Position numbers and translations under genes: made by a program
From: Polaromonas jejuensis NBRC 106434
GTDB taxonomy: Bacteria; Pseudomonadota; Gammaproteobacteria; Burkholderiales; Burkholderiaceae_C
DNA length: 64,000 nucleotides
Reading direction: 5' to 3'
NCBI RefSeq assembly: GCF_001598235.1
Contig: NZ_BCYO01000008.1
Coordinates: forward strand, 62,001-126,000
Shown: positions 35,860 through 44,107 of the stretch, piece by piece
Position numbering within the stretch: the first letter of the stretch is position 1
Layout of the letters: every line of letters starts with the position of its first letter
Notes under the pieces: generated by a model
Databases searched by the model: none
Seen by the model: the letters and a program-made list of their open reading frames with translations, nothing else
Told to the model about the DNA's origin: nothing

Positions 35860-37080
35860 TTAAGCGTTGTAAAGCACGCCGTCGGCCTGCATGGCCGCGA
35901 TCGCCTCGTCGCTGAAGCCCAGGCTGGCGGCAATTTCAGCGTTGTGCTGGCCCAGGTCCGGCGCCACCTGGGTGACGGTGGTGTCGCAGCCCGAGAAATG
36001 GAAGGGCAGGTTGGGCAGGCGGATCTTGCCCAGCACCGGGTGGTCCTGCTCGATCACCATGCCGCGGGCCTGGATCTGCGGATCGGCCAGCACCTCGTCG
36101 ATGCGCTGCACCTTGGCGCACGGCACGTCGATGGCGTCCAGTGCCTTCAGCACATCGGCCACGCTGCGCTGCGCCACCCAGGCGCGGGCGATGGGCAGGA
36201 TCTCCAGCCGGTTCGCGTTGCGGCCGGCCGTGCTGTGAAAGCGCGTGTCGGCGCCAAAGCCGGCCGGGCCGCCGGTCTGCTCCACCAGCGCCGCAAAGCG
36301 CTTCCAGGCATCGTCCACCTGGGCGGCGATGACCAGGTCGCCGTCATTGGCGCGGAACACGCCGTAGAGCGTGGATTGGGGCATGTCGTGGCCGGTCTGC
36401 ACCGGCACTTCCTTGCCGCCCGAGAGGGTGTAGCACTGCACCGCGTATTCATGCATGGACACCAGCGTGTCGTACAGCGCCAGGTCGATGTGCTGGCCTT
36501 TGCCGGACTTGACCCGGCCCAGCAGTGCTGCGTTGATGGCCGCCACCGCGTGGATGCCGGTGTACATGTCGCCCAGGGAGATGCGCAGCAGCGGGGGCGC
36601 CTCGCCCGGCGTGCCCACCATCTGCATGATGCCGCTCTTGGCTTCGGCGATCAGGCCGAAGCCGGCGCGGTGTGCATCGGGGCCCGTGTGGCCGTAAGCC
36701 GAAATCGAGCAGTACACCAGGCCCGGGTTGCGGGCGGCCAGCTCCTCGTAGCCCAGCCCCAGCTTGCCCAGCGCGCCGGGGCGGTAGTTCTCGACGAACA
36801 CATCGGCGCTGTCCACCAGCTTTTGCAGCAGCTCGCGGCCGCGCGGGTCCTTGATGTTGACGCACAGGCCTTTCTTGCCCATGTTCTGCTGCAGGAAGTA
36901 GCCGCTGTGGTTGCCGACGAACCAGGCGTGCTGGCGCCCGGCGTCTCCGCTTGTGGGGCGTTCGACCTTGATGACTTCGGCGCCCAGTGCCGCCAGGCAG
37001 CGGCCCACATAGGGGCCGGCCAGGAAGTGGCTGTAGTCGATGACGCGGATGCCCTTTAACGGCAAGTCTTGGGTGCTCAT
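35860..37080 (-). CDS. Class III CoA-transferase (CaiB/BaiF family)
   Basis: 406 residues, the family norm. KGIRVIDYSHFLAGPYVGRC, GADVFVENYRPGALGKLGLG-type segment (VENYRPGALGKLGLGYEEL) and YCSISAYGHTGP are hallmarks. The catalytic Asp should be the one in SLGDMYTGIHAV. Members move CoA between a donor thioester and an acid, so the operon activates an organic acid to its CoA ester. 14 bp after the MaoC gene. Confidence 0.9.
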   Translation of the reverse strand: MSTQDLPLKGIRVIDYSHFLAGPYVGRCLAALGAEVIKVERPTSGDAGRQHAWFVGNHSGYFLQQNMGKKGLCVNIKDPRGRELLQKLVDSADVFVENYRPGALGKLGLGYEELAARNPGLVYCSISAYGHTGPDAHRAGFGLIAEAKSGIMQMVGTPGEAPPLLRISLGDMYTGIHAVAAINAALLGRVKSGKGQHIDLALYDTLVSMHEYAVQCYTLSGGKEVPVQTGHDMPQSTLYGVFRANDGDLVIAAQVDDAWKRFAALVEQTGGPAGFGADTRFHSTAGRNANRLEILPIARAWVAQRSVADVLKALDAIDVPCAKVQRIDEVLADPQIQARGMVIEQDHPVLGKIRLPNLPFHFSGCDTTVTQVAPDLGQHNAEIAASLGFSDEAIAAMQADGVLYNA

Positions 37081-37094
37081 GGTGTTCCTTGCAA

Positions 37095-37574
37095 TCAGTA
37101 AGTGCCGGGTCGGCGCGGGATCATCAGGCGGTGTTCGCCTTTTTGAACCACCTGGCCATCCTGGTTGATGAGTTCGGTCGGCAGCACCACGATGCCCCAG
37201 CCTGGCTTGCTTTTGGAAGCCCGCATGCTGCCCACGCGGAACTTGACGTGCACGGTGTCGTTGATCGCGATCGGCAGCAAAAAGTCCCAGGTCCAGCCCA
37301 GCGACATGCCGGGCAGGAAGCGGTATTCGCTCTGCGTCTTCAGGCCATCGGCGACCGATTGGCCCATCAGGCCGTGCGCGACGCGCTGGCCGAAGTGGCT
37401 CTTGCGCGCGTAGTCCTCGTCCACATGCACGGGCGTGAAGTCGCCCGTCAGTTCGGCATAGGCGTCAATGCGCTCGGCGGTAACCAGGTAGGTCGGGCTG
37501 GTGCATTCGTCGCCGACCTTGGCGTCGTCCCAGTATTTTTCAGGGGTGGTGAACTGGATATCGGGTTTGGGCAT
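37095..37574 (-). CDS. MaoC-like hydratase (copy 2)
   Basis: 159 residues. Hot-dog fold with DAYAELTGDFTPVHVDEDYA and HFGQRVAHGLMGQSVADGL containing the active-site Asp and His. It shares its overall pattern, including the C-terminal EHRLMIPRRPG, with copy 1 at 28219 (EHRLMVPRKPE), so the two are paralogues of one subfamily. Immediately precedes the CoA-transferase gene, so hydration of the new CoA ester is a sensible guess. Confidence 0.85.
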   Translation of the reverse strand: MPKPDIQFTTPEKYWDDAKVGDECTSPTYLVTAERIDAYAELTGDFTPVHVDEDYARKSHFGQRVAHGLMGQSVADGLKTQSEYRFLPGMSLGWTWDFLLPIAINDTVHVKFRVGSMRASKSKPGWGIVVLPTELINQDGQVVQKGEHRLMIPRRPGTY

Positions 37575-37611
37575 GGGGTGTCTTTCAGTCAGTCAAGGCA
37601 AACGGGTCAAA

Positions 37612-38010
37612 CTAGCCGCGCGGCTTCACGGCGAGGGCCTGGGCCACGCTGTTGCCGCTGGCCTGGATCAGTTCAATGGCCAGGCCGTCGGGCAGCTGCA
37701 GCCAGTTGCGGCCTTGCGGCAGCGGCTTCACACCCCAGTTCTGCGCCTCGGCCAGGACTGCGTCCAGGTCTTCGACCATGATGCCCAGATGGGCGAGCCA
37801 GCCGGCATCGTTGGAGGGCCGCGCCTCGAAGTCCGGCGTGCTCATCAGCTGCATGCCGCCCAGCGTCCAGTACTGGCGCGGGGCGTCCGTCGGGCCGTCG
37901 ATCTCGCGCACGTCCATGCCCAGCACCTCGTAGAAAAAGTCGATGTGCCAGCGGATGTCTTTCACGCGCACGGCGACGTGCTCGACATAGGATTTTTGGG
38001 TGTAAGCCAT
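37612..38010 (-). CDS. VOC-superfamily (glyoxalase/dioxygenase fold) protein
   Basis: 132 residues from the ATG at 38010. Two beta-alpha-beta-beta-beta modules: SYVEHVAVRVKDIRWHIDFF begins the first (His as possible metal ligand) and WLAHLGIMVEDLDAVLAEAQ the second, ending LPDGLAIELIQ with a possible Glu ligand. Could be an isomerase, epimerase or lyase. Second gene of the long run, 11 bp after the PanE-like gene. Confidence 0.8.
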   Translation of the reverse strand: MAYTQKSYVEHVAVRVKDIRWHIDFFYEVLGMDVREIDGPTDAPRQYWTLGGMQLMSTPDFEARPSNDAGWLAHLGIMVEDLDAVLAEAQNWGVKPLPQGRNWLQLPDGLAIELIQASGNSVAQALAVKPRG

Positions 38011-38021
38011 CAGCGTCTCTT

Positions 38022-38969
38022 TCAAATCATTGAGTTGGGCAAGCCGCGCTCAATGCCCTTGACACAGGCCACCAGGGCCTGGTTAACCGGGGTGGGCACG
38101 CCGCACTTCGCGCCCTGGCGCACCACGGCGCCATTGACGTAATCGACCTCGGTGGCGGAGCCTTTTTCCAGGCTTTGCAGCATGGAGGCCTTGAACTCCG
38201 GGGGCAGGCCTTCGGCCGCCCTGACCCAGGCGTGGCGCGGCTCGGTGGTGTCCAGACGGATGCCGCTGGCGCGGGCCACGGCCATGGCTTCGGCCACGGC
38301 CGCCACGGCGCAGGCCTCCACTTCGGGCACCTGGTAGAGCGCGCCGTAGGGCAGGCGGGTGATGCCGCTCAGGGCGCCCGTGGCCACGTTGACCAGCAGC
38401 TTGTCCCACATGGTGCCCAGGATGTTGTCGCTGACGGTGGTCTGTAGCCCGGCGTGGTTGAAGGTCTCGGCAATGGCGCGGGCGCGGTCCGTGATCACGC
38501 CGCTCAGCTCGCCGATATGGGTCTGCTTGCCGCGCGTGCCGGCAATCACATGGCCAGTCGCCAGCTGCGTGCCGCCTACATAGGTCTTGCCGGCGAGCAC
38601 GCGTTCAGGGCCGACGATCCCGGCCAGGATGTCCTCGTGGCCCAGGCCGTTTTGCAGCGACAACACCACCGTGTCTGGCCCCAGCAGCGACATGGCGTTC
38701 TGCATGGCCTGGCGGGTATCGAAGGACTTGACCAGCACGATCACCAGCGCCACCGCGCCCGTGTCCATGTTCACGCCCTGGGCGGTGGTGGCGGCGTGCA
38801 CCCGCACGACACGGTCGACTCCGTCATCGCGCAGCATCAGTCCGCGGCTGTTCATGGCGTCTACCTGGGGGGCATTGCGGTTGATGAGCCAGACCTCATG
38901 GCCGGCCTCAGTCAGCACGCCGCCTATGGCACAGCCCAGCGCACCGGCACCCAAAACACAAATCTTCAC
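38022..38969 (-). CDS. PanE/ApbA-type ketopantoate reductase-like protein, first gene of the long operon
   Basis: 315 residues. MKICVLGAGALGCAIGGVLT Rossmann start, KSFDTRQAM, LSLQNGLGHEDIL, the conserved Lys in MWDKLLVNVA and Glu in ATEVDYVNGAVV fit the family. PanE reduces 2-oxo acids such as ketopantoate; catabolic relatives reduce other 2-oxo acids. It opens a minus-strand run of 17 genes reaching 25702, and its promoter region is shared with the divergent LysR gene. Confidence 0.85.
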   Translation of the reverse strand: MKICVLGAGALGCAIGGVLTEAGHEVWLINRNAPQVDAMNSRGLMLRDDGVDRVVRVHAATTAQGVNMDTGAVALVIVLVKSFDTRQAMQNAMSLLGPDTVVLSLQNGLGHEDILAGIVGPERVLAGKTYVGGTQLATGHVIAGTRGKQTHIGELSGVITDRARAIAETFNHAGLQTTVSDNILGTMWDKLLVNVATGALSGITRLPYGALYQVPEVEACAVAAVAEAMAVARASGIRLDTTEPRHAWVRAAEGLPPEFKASMLQSLEKGSATEVDYVNGAVVRQGAKCGVPTPVNQALVACVKGIERGLPNSMI

Positions 38970-39028
38970 TACAAGCTCCTTAGGGATTCAGGAGCGGATT
39001 GTGGAGAGACCCTTTCATACCGTCCATA

Positions 39029-39052
39029 CAATGAAGACAATACATGTCATTG
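39029..39052. promoter_or_regulatory. Predicted LysR operator between the long operon and its divergent LysR gene
   Basis: CAATGA and TCATTG form a perfect 6-bp inverted repeat separated by 12 bases, between panE-like and LysR start codons. The dyad and most flanking bases (CGTCCAT before, GCG after, ACAATACA-type centre) are repeated at 45344-45367. Conservation of a non-coding dyad at two promoters argues for a regulator site. Confidence 0.7.
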
Positions 39053-39069
39053 CGCATCACAATAGAGGT

Positions 39070-39990
39070 ATGGATAAAGAACTTGAACTGCTGGACATCA
39101 AGCTGCTGCGCCTGCTGGACCAGCTCTATGCCACCCGCAGCGTCACACGTGCGGCCGAAGCCCTGGGGCAAAGCCAGCCCACGCTCAGCATCTGGCTGGC
39201 GCGCCTGCGCAAGCAGCTGAACGACCCGCTGTTTGTGCGCACCGCCGAGGGCATGCTGCCCACGCCGCGCACCGATGCGCTGATGGGCACAGTGCGCGAG
39301 GTGCTGGCCGGCCTGCAGCGGCTGTCCGAGTCAGGCGCCGAGTTTGACCCGCCCACGGCCCGCCGGCGCTTTCGCATCGGCATGACCGACGCCAGCCACA
39401 TCACGCTGCTGCCGCGGCTGCTGTCGCATGTGCGGGCGGTGGCGCCGGGCGTGGCGCTGGAAGCCGGGCGCATAGACGGCGAGCTGGCGCGCGCGCTGCA
39501 GTCCGGCGACGCCGATCTGGCGCTGGGCTATCTGCCCTGGCTGGACGCCGGCTTTTACCAGCAGACGCTGTATGGCCAGGACTGGATCTGCCTGGCCAAC
39601 GCCCGTCATCCGCGGGTGGGCAGCGAAGCCGGCAAGGACTGGAACCTGGAGGCCTACCAGGCCGAGGCGCATATCGCCATCAGTTCGGGAACCGGCTACC
39701 AGCTGCTGGACAACGCCCTGGCGTCACAGCATGTCTCGCGCCGGGTGCTGCTGGAGCTGCCGGGCTTTCTGGGTCTGGCAGGCATTTTGTCCACCACCGA
39801 CCTGATTGCCACCCTGCCCCGCCACATCGGCGAAACCCTGGCCCGCGCCGCCGGGCTGCGCGTGCTGCCCTGCCCCCTGCCCATCCCTGGGTTTACCGTC
39901 AAGCAGTATTGGCACGCCCGCTACCACCACGACAGCGCCAACCGCTGGCTGCGCGGCCTGTGTGCCGAATTGTTCATGAAAAGTGCTTAA
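39070..39990 (+). CDS. LysR-family regulator of the divergent 17-gene operon
   Basis: 306 residues from the ATG at 39070, preceded by AGAGGT; longer frames overlap the operator and the divergent gene and were rejected. Helix-turn-helix at about residues 8-65 (LLDIKLLRLLDQLYATRSVT, then LARLRKQLNDPLFVRTAEGM), of the NahR/NodD-like subgroup (LPTPRTDAL). Divergent arrangement with a dyad in between is the classical LysR layout. A decayed C-terminal relic of a close homologue lies at 45410-45543. Confidence 0.87.
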   Translation: MDKELELLDIKLLRLLDQLYATRSVTRAAEALGQSQPTLSIWLARLRKQLNDPLFVRTAEGMLPTPRTDALMGTVREVLAGLQRLSESGAEFDPPTARRRFRIGMTDASHITLLPRLLSHVRAVAPGVALEAGRIDGELARALQSGDADLALGYLPWLDAGFYQQTLYGQDWICLANARHPRVGSEAGKDWNLEAYQAEAHIAISSGTGYQLLDNALASQHVSRRVLLELPGFLGLAGILSTTDLIATLPRHIGETLARAAGLRVLPCPLPIPGFTVKQYWHARYHHDSANRWLRGLCAELFMKSA

Positions 39991-40014
39991 ACCCCAGGCA
40001 ATACGGGCGTAACA

Positions 40015-40032
40015 AGCTACCAATTTAATAGC
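40015..40032. repeat. Intergenic copy of the dispersed palindromic repeat
   Basis: AGCTACCAATTTAATAGC is the exact reverse complement of 9921-9938 over 18 bases. It follows the LysR stop codon by 25 bp. The same palindrome family occurs in frame inside genes at 9921 and 13675. Confidence 0.6.
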
Positions 40033-40257
40033 ACACTCAAACCCTGAACTATCGCGGCAACCACCCGTCCCGGCAGTTTTACGTCGAGCCGGTCCACATG
40101 GGCCGCGCCACCGCTGCGGCCCCCATTGCAAGAAGCAATGGCGTGTATTGGCTCCCGTGTCTGGACGAAGTGAAGACGCCTGTTTATCGTTCGTGTCGCA
40201 GCCGGCTGGAACTGTGCCCATTGAGCGCGGCCTCGCGGCCGGATGAAAGAACACGAC

Positions 40258-41286
40258 ATGAAAAAAACCATCAACTGGGGCGTGCTCGGCGCTGCCGCGA
40301 TTGCGACCGGCCGCACCATGCCGGCATTGAACGAAGCGCCGAGCGCAACACTGCTTGCGCTCGCTTCGCGCGACGGCGCCAAAGGCCGCGCGGCGGCAGA
40401 GGCGCTCGGCGTGCCGCGCGTGTACGCCAGCTACGATGAACTGCTCGCCGATCCGGACATCGACGCCGTTTACGTGCCGCTGCCCAACCAGCTGCACTTG
40501 GAATGGTCGGTGCGCGCGCTCGAAGCGGGCAAACACGTGCTGTGCGAGAAGCCGCTGTGCCTGACGGCCGCCCAGGTGACGCAGCTTTGCGCGGTGCGCG
40601 ACCGCAGCGGCCTGCACATCGAGGAAGGCTTCAGCTTTCGCAACCACCCGCAGTGGGCCAAGCTGGACGACCTGCTCGCAAGCAACGCCATTGGACCCGT
40701 GCGCGCGGTGCATGCCACCCTGGCAAAACAGTTCCTCGACCCGGCCGACGTTCGCAATAACCCGGCAGCCGGCGGCGGCGCGCTCTACGACCTCGGCTCC
40801 TACGCGATCAGCGCCTGCAATTTGATCTTCAAGCGCCAGCCGACGCGCGTGGTGGCGGCGCTTGAGCACGACCCGGCCTTCGGCATCGACCGCCTGTCGA
40901 GCGCGCTGCTCGACTACGGCGACCGCCACGCGGCGTTCACCGTCGCCACGCAGGCGGGCCCCTCCAGCTGGGGCTCGCACCAGCAGCTGTCGGTGCTGGG
41001 CGCCACCGGCTGGTTGCGCCTGGACTTTCCCTATGCGCATGGGCGGCCAAGCGCGTGCCGTATCGAGCTGGGTGACGCCACCAGCGTGGGCTCTTTTCCG
41101 ACCGAGACCTTCACATTCGAGCCGGTCAACCAGTACACCCTTCAGGTCGAGCGCTTTTCACGCCTGCTGCTGGGCCACCAGGAAGCGAGTTGGCCGATAG
41201 AGGATGCGCTAGGCACGCTGCGCACGATCGAGGCGCTGTTCGAGTCCGGACGCAGCGGCGCCTGGCAGGTGTTGCCCAGGCCATAA
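40258..41286 (+). CDS. Gfo/Idh/MocA-family oxidoreductase
   Basis: 342 residues from the ATG at 40258 (a start 15 bases earlier is possible). NAD site INWGVLGAAAIATGRTMPAL, active-site GKHVLCEKPLCLT, EEGFSFRNHPQWAKLDDLLA, and GGGALYDLGSYAISACNLIF as in glucose-fructose oxidoreductase and dihydrodiol dehydrogenase-like members. Fourth enzyme of this superfamily in the window. Not clearly part of an operon; substrate unknown. Confidence 0.85.
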   Translation: MKKTINWGVLGAAAIATGRTMPALNEAPSATLLALASRDGAKGRAAAEALGVPRVYASYDELLADPDIDAVYVPLPNQLHLEWSVRALEAGKHVLCEKPLCLTAAQVTQLCAVRDRSGLHIEEGFSFRNHPQWAKLDDLLASNAIGPVRAVHATLAKQFLDPADVRNNPAAGGGALYDLGSYAISACNLIFKRQPTRVVAALEHDPAFGIDRLSSALLDYGDRHAAFTVATQAGPSSWGSHQQLSVLGATGWLRLDFPYAHGRPSACRIELGDATSVGSFPTETFTFEPVNQYTLQVERFSRLLLGHQEASWPIEDALGTLRTIEALFESGRSGAWQVLPRP

Positions 41287-41592
41287 ACCGGGTTGGGCCC
41301 CGCGATCAGCGCGTGTTGCACCCCATGGGCATCGAGCACATGGCAGCCGATTTTTGGCGATGCAGAGATGGTCATGGCTATTTCGAGTGACGCGGCCGGG
41401 CCCATGGCAGTTGTGAACTGGAACAAAATACGCTGACGAAAAGCTGAGGGAAATACAGGCGATGATGGCCAACCCTCCATGCCATCAGGAACATGGAACG
41501 CATTGCCAAACGACATGGCGCCCATTTCCCCCATGACATGGACGCCATGATGCGCATCGCCTACATTCAAAACCCAATTATTCGCATCCAAG
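41287..41592. other. Intergenic region without a supported gene
   Basis: Both strands are partly open, but none of the frames resembles a protein or has a convincing start. One imperfect dyad (ATGGCG...CGCCAT, about 41515-41550) is visible. Promoter for the downstream VOC gene is expected here. Confidence 0.35.
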
Positions 41593-42411
41593 ATGAGCCC
41601 ATCCGTTTTCAACCGCACCACCGAAGACGTCGGAAACATCGTCGAGTTCGGTCACGTCAATATCCGCGTGCCGGACCAGCAGCAGGCGCTCATCTTCTAC
41701 ATCATGGGCCTGGGCCTCACACGCGACCCCTACCTGAGGACCGGCGTGGACAACGCCTGGATCAATGTCGGTACCTGCCAGTTCCACCTGCCAGTCGGAC
41801 CGGCCCAGGTGCTCCGTGGCATGACCGGCCTCGTCATGCCGGATCTGGATGCCTTGCTTGCACGGCTGGGGAGTGTTGCGCCGCGCCTGACGGACACGAA
41901 GTTTGCCTTTGTCCGCACCGGCGAATGCGTGGATGTCACCTGTCCCTGGGGCAACCGTATCCGCGTGCACGCGCCAGACTCCGCGCGTTTTGGCCGGATG
42001 ACGCTGGGCATGCCCTATGTGGAGATTGACAGCGCCCCCGGTAGCGCCGCGGGCATCGCCCGCTTTTACAGCGAGATCCTTGCGGCGCCAGCCCACATCG
42101 GCAGCGACGCCACCGGCGCCTTCGCGCGTATTCCCATCGGCCTCGGCGAGAGCCTGGTATTCCGTGAGACCGGCCGCGCGCTGCCGCCCTTCGACGGCCA
42201 CCACGTCCAGATCACCGTCGCCGATTTTTCGGGCGTGCACCGGCGTCTGCTCGAACGTGACCTGATCACCGAGGAAAGCAACGAGAGCCAGTACCGCTTT
42301 CAGGACATCACCGACCTGGACACGGGCGAGGTGCTGGCCACCCTCGAGCACGAGGTACGCAGCATGCGCCATCCCCTGTACGCACGCCCCCTAGTCAATC
42401 GAAGCGCATAG
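41593..42411 (+). CDS. Two-domain VOC-family protein (glyoxalase/extradiol dioxygenase fold)
   Basis: 272 residues. Two VOC modules: FGHVNIRVPDQQQALIFYIM to about residue 125, and MTLGMPYVEIDSAPGSAAGI to about 255. The second has HHVQITVADFSGVHRRLLE. The layout recalls extradiol dioxygenases, but the His-His-Glu ligand set of those enzymes is not complete to my eye, so a ring-cleaving role is doubtful. Flanked by a Gfo/Idh gene and a convergent SDR gene. Confidence 0.7.
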   Translation: MSPSVFNRTTEDVGNIVEFGHVNIRVPDQQQALIFYIMGLGLTRDPYLRTGVDNAWINVGTCQFHLPVGPAQVLRGMTGLVMPDLDALLARLGSVAPRLTDTKFAFVRTGECVDVTCPWGNRIRVHAPDSARFGRMTLGMPYVEIDSAPGSAAGIARFYSEILAAPAHIGSDATGAFARIPIGLGESLVFRETGRALPPFDGHHVQITVADFSGVHRRLLERDLITEESNESQYRFQDITDLDTGEVLATLEHEVRSMRHPLYARPLVNRSA

Positions 42412-42488
42412 CAGGCACGCGGGCGCACGACACTGTCAGGCACGAGGCCGCGGCGTGGTGGATGCCGCCGCATCATGAGTGTCTTGAA

Positions 42489-43244
42489 TCAGTAGGTGGC
42501 ACGCCCGCCGGACAGGTCGAAAACGAAGCCGGTCGTGAAACTGCATTCCGGGCTGGCTATCCATGCCACCATGGCCGCGATCTCGGGAATGGTGAGGAAT
42601 CGCCCCATGGGAATCTTGCCCTTGGCAAGCGCGATGTGCTCGGCGGTCATTTCCTTGAAGAGCTCGGTCTCGGTGATCACCGGGGCAATCGCATTGACGA
42701 GCACGCCGGAGTCCGCCAATTCCTTGGCCAGCGATTTCGTCAGGCCAATGACACCGGCCTTTGCTGCGGCATAGGCGGCAATGCCCGGATTGCCTTCCTT
42801 GCCGGCAATCGACGACACATTGACAATGCGGCCGTAGCCGCGCGCCCGCATCTGCGGGACGACTGCCCGGCAGCAGTAGAAAACGCCCGAGAGATCGACC
42901 GCCAGCACCCGCTCCCAGGCTTCAACCGGGTAGTCCCACACATTGGCCACCGGGCCGTTGATGCCGGCATTGTTCACCAGGATGTCCACCAGGCCGACGG
43001 CTGCCGTCGTGGCGGCAAATGCCTTTTCGACCGACGCATGATCAGCGACATTCACGTTCGCCAGAAAAGCCGGTTCAAACCCGGCGCTGGCCGGATCGAA
43101 GGGACTGGTGTCGATGTCCCAGACCACGACGCGGCAGCCTTCGTCGGCCAGCCGCTTCGCAATACCCAGTCCGATGCCACGAGCGGCACCGGTGACAACG
43201 GCGACCTGGCCTTTCAATTGCAGGTTCATGGAAGGTTCATTCAA
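42489..43244 (-). CDS. Short-chain dehydrogenase/reductase
   Basis: 251 residues. VTGAARGIGLGIAKRLADEG (cofactor), LVNNAGINGPVANVWD, the catalytic Ser in VSSIAGKEG and the YAAAK pentad-type motif are all present. The C-terminus FVFDLSGGRATY is typical. Third gene of a minus-strand operon behind a binding-protein gene and an enoyl-CoA hydratase gene (24 bp gap to the latter). Probably a 3-hydroxyacyl or sugar-alcohol dehydrogenase. Confidence 0.88.
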   Translation of the reverse strand: MNEPSMNLQLKGQVAVVTGAARGIGLGIAKRLADEGCRVVVWDIDTSPFDPASAGFEPAFLANVNVADHASVEKAFAATTAAVGLVDILVNNAGINGPVANVWDYPVEAWERVLAVDLSGVFYCCRAVVPQMRARGYGRIVNVSSIAGKEGNPGIAAYAAAKAGVIGLTKSLAKELADSGVLVNAIAPVITETELFKEMTAEHIALAKGKIPMGRFLTIPEIAAMVAWIASPECSFTTGFVFDLSGGRATY

Positions 43245-43268
43245 GGGAGTTGGTGATGCTGCCCCGCG

Positions 43269-44057
43269 TCATGTTCCGGTCCAACGCGGTTTGCGCTTTT
43301 CGGCAAATGCGCGCGGGCCTTCGATGGCGTCGTCGCTGGCCAGCATGCGTTCGGCGGCGTCATAACGCGCCCGCATCGCAGCGGCCAGGTCGGGTTCATT
43401 CAGGCTTTGCAGCATGACCTGCTTGGACGCCTGCAAGGCCAGGGGCGCGCAGGCCAGCAAGGTCTGCGCCAGCGCACGGGCGCGCGGCATCAGCTCGGCA
43501 TGCGGCACCACCTGGTTGATCAGGCTCAGACGGCGCGCCTCAAGGGCATCCATGCGCTGGCCGGTGAGCACCAGCCACATGGCATCCTTCATCGGCATCT
43601 GGCGCGGCAGGCGCTGCAGCACGCCACCGCCTAGCGCGGCCAAACCCACCAGTGGCTCGGGCAGCGCAAATTCAGCCTGCTCCGAAGCAATCGCCAGGTC
43701 GCAGGCCGCGACAATTTCCACGCCGCCGCCCAGGCAGAGACCGTTCACCGCGGCGATCACGGGCTTGAACAAATCAAAGCGGGACGTGATGCCGGCAAAG
43801 CCGGTAGTCGGCTTTTCATGGCTGCCGCTGCTGGCCAGTGCCTTGAGATCGGTGCCTACGCAAAACGCCCTGTCGCCCGCGCCGGTGATGATGGCCACCC
43901 TCAGGGCCGGATCGGCGGCATAGAGATCGAATGCGCGGGCCAGTTCTGCATGGGCCTCGGGATGCAAGGCATTGAGCACCTCGGGCCGGTCCAGGGTCAG
44001 CGTCAGCACCGGCCCTTCGCACTCAAAACGGCAATGACGGAAATCAGGGTGGTGCAT
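43269..44057 (-). CDS. Enoyl-CoA hydratase/isomerase family protein
   Basis: 262 residues. Crotonase motifs: LTLDRPEVLNALHPEAHAEL, the first oxyanion-hole region FCVGTDLKAL, and AAVNGLCLGGGVEIVAACDL with FALPEPLVGLAALGGGVLQR carrying the active-site Glu region. It hydrates or isomerises an enoyl-CoA. Cotranscribed between the binding-protein gene and the SDR gene, consistent with a beta-oxidation-like sequence on an imported acid. Confidence 0.87.
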   Translation of the reverse strand: MHHPDFRHCRFECEGPVLTLTLDRPEVLNALHPEAHAELARAFDLYAADPALRVAIITGAGDRAFCVGTDLKALASSGSHEKPTTGFAGITSRFDLFKPVIAAVNGLCLGGGVEIVAACDLAIASEQAEFALPEPLVGLAALGGGVLQRLPRQMPMKDAMWLVLTGQRMDALEARRLSLINQVVPHAELMPRARALAQTLLACAPLALQASKQVMLQSLNEPDLAAAMRARYDAAERMLASDDAIEGPRAFAEKRKPRWTGT

Positions 44058-44107
44058 GCTGGCGACTGAGCGGACCGATGCAGAAAGAGGGATGTAAACG
44101 CAAAGGC

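Noticed and set aside
35806..37059. 417-codon plus-strand frame
   Set aside because: Antisense to the CoA-transferase, with low-complexity composition and no domain.
25702..38969. Straightforward quinate/shikimate degradation operon
   Set aside because: No clear 3-dehydroshikimate dehydratase is present, one AroE homologue lacks the shikimate motif, and the CoA-transferase and MaoC genes have no role in that pathway.
41515..41550. Possible third LysR operator (shares CATGGCGTCCATG-type string with the 45.34-kb site)
   Set aside because: Only the flank matches; the CAATGA/TCATTG dyad is absent.
41593..42411. Extradiol ring-cleavage dioxygenase
   Set aside because: The two-domain VOC layout fits, but the His-His-Glu metal set could not be located, so only a general VOC call is made.
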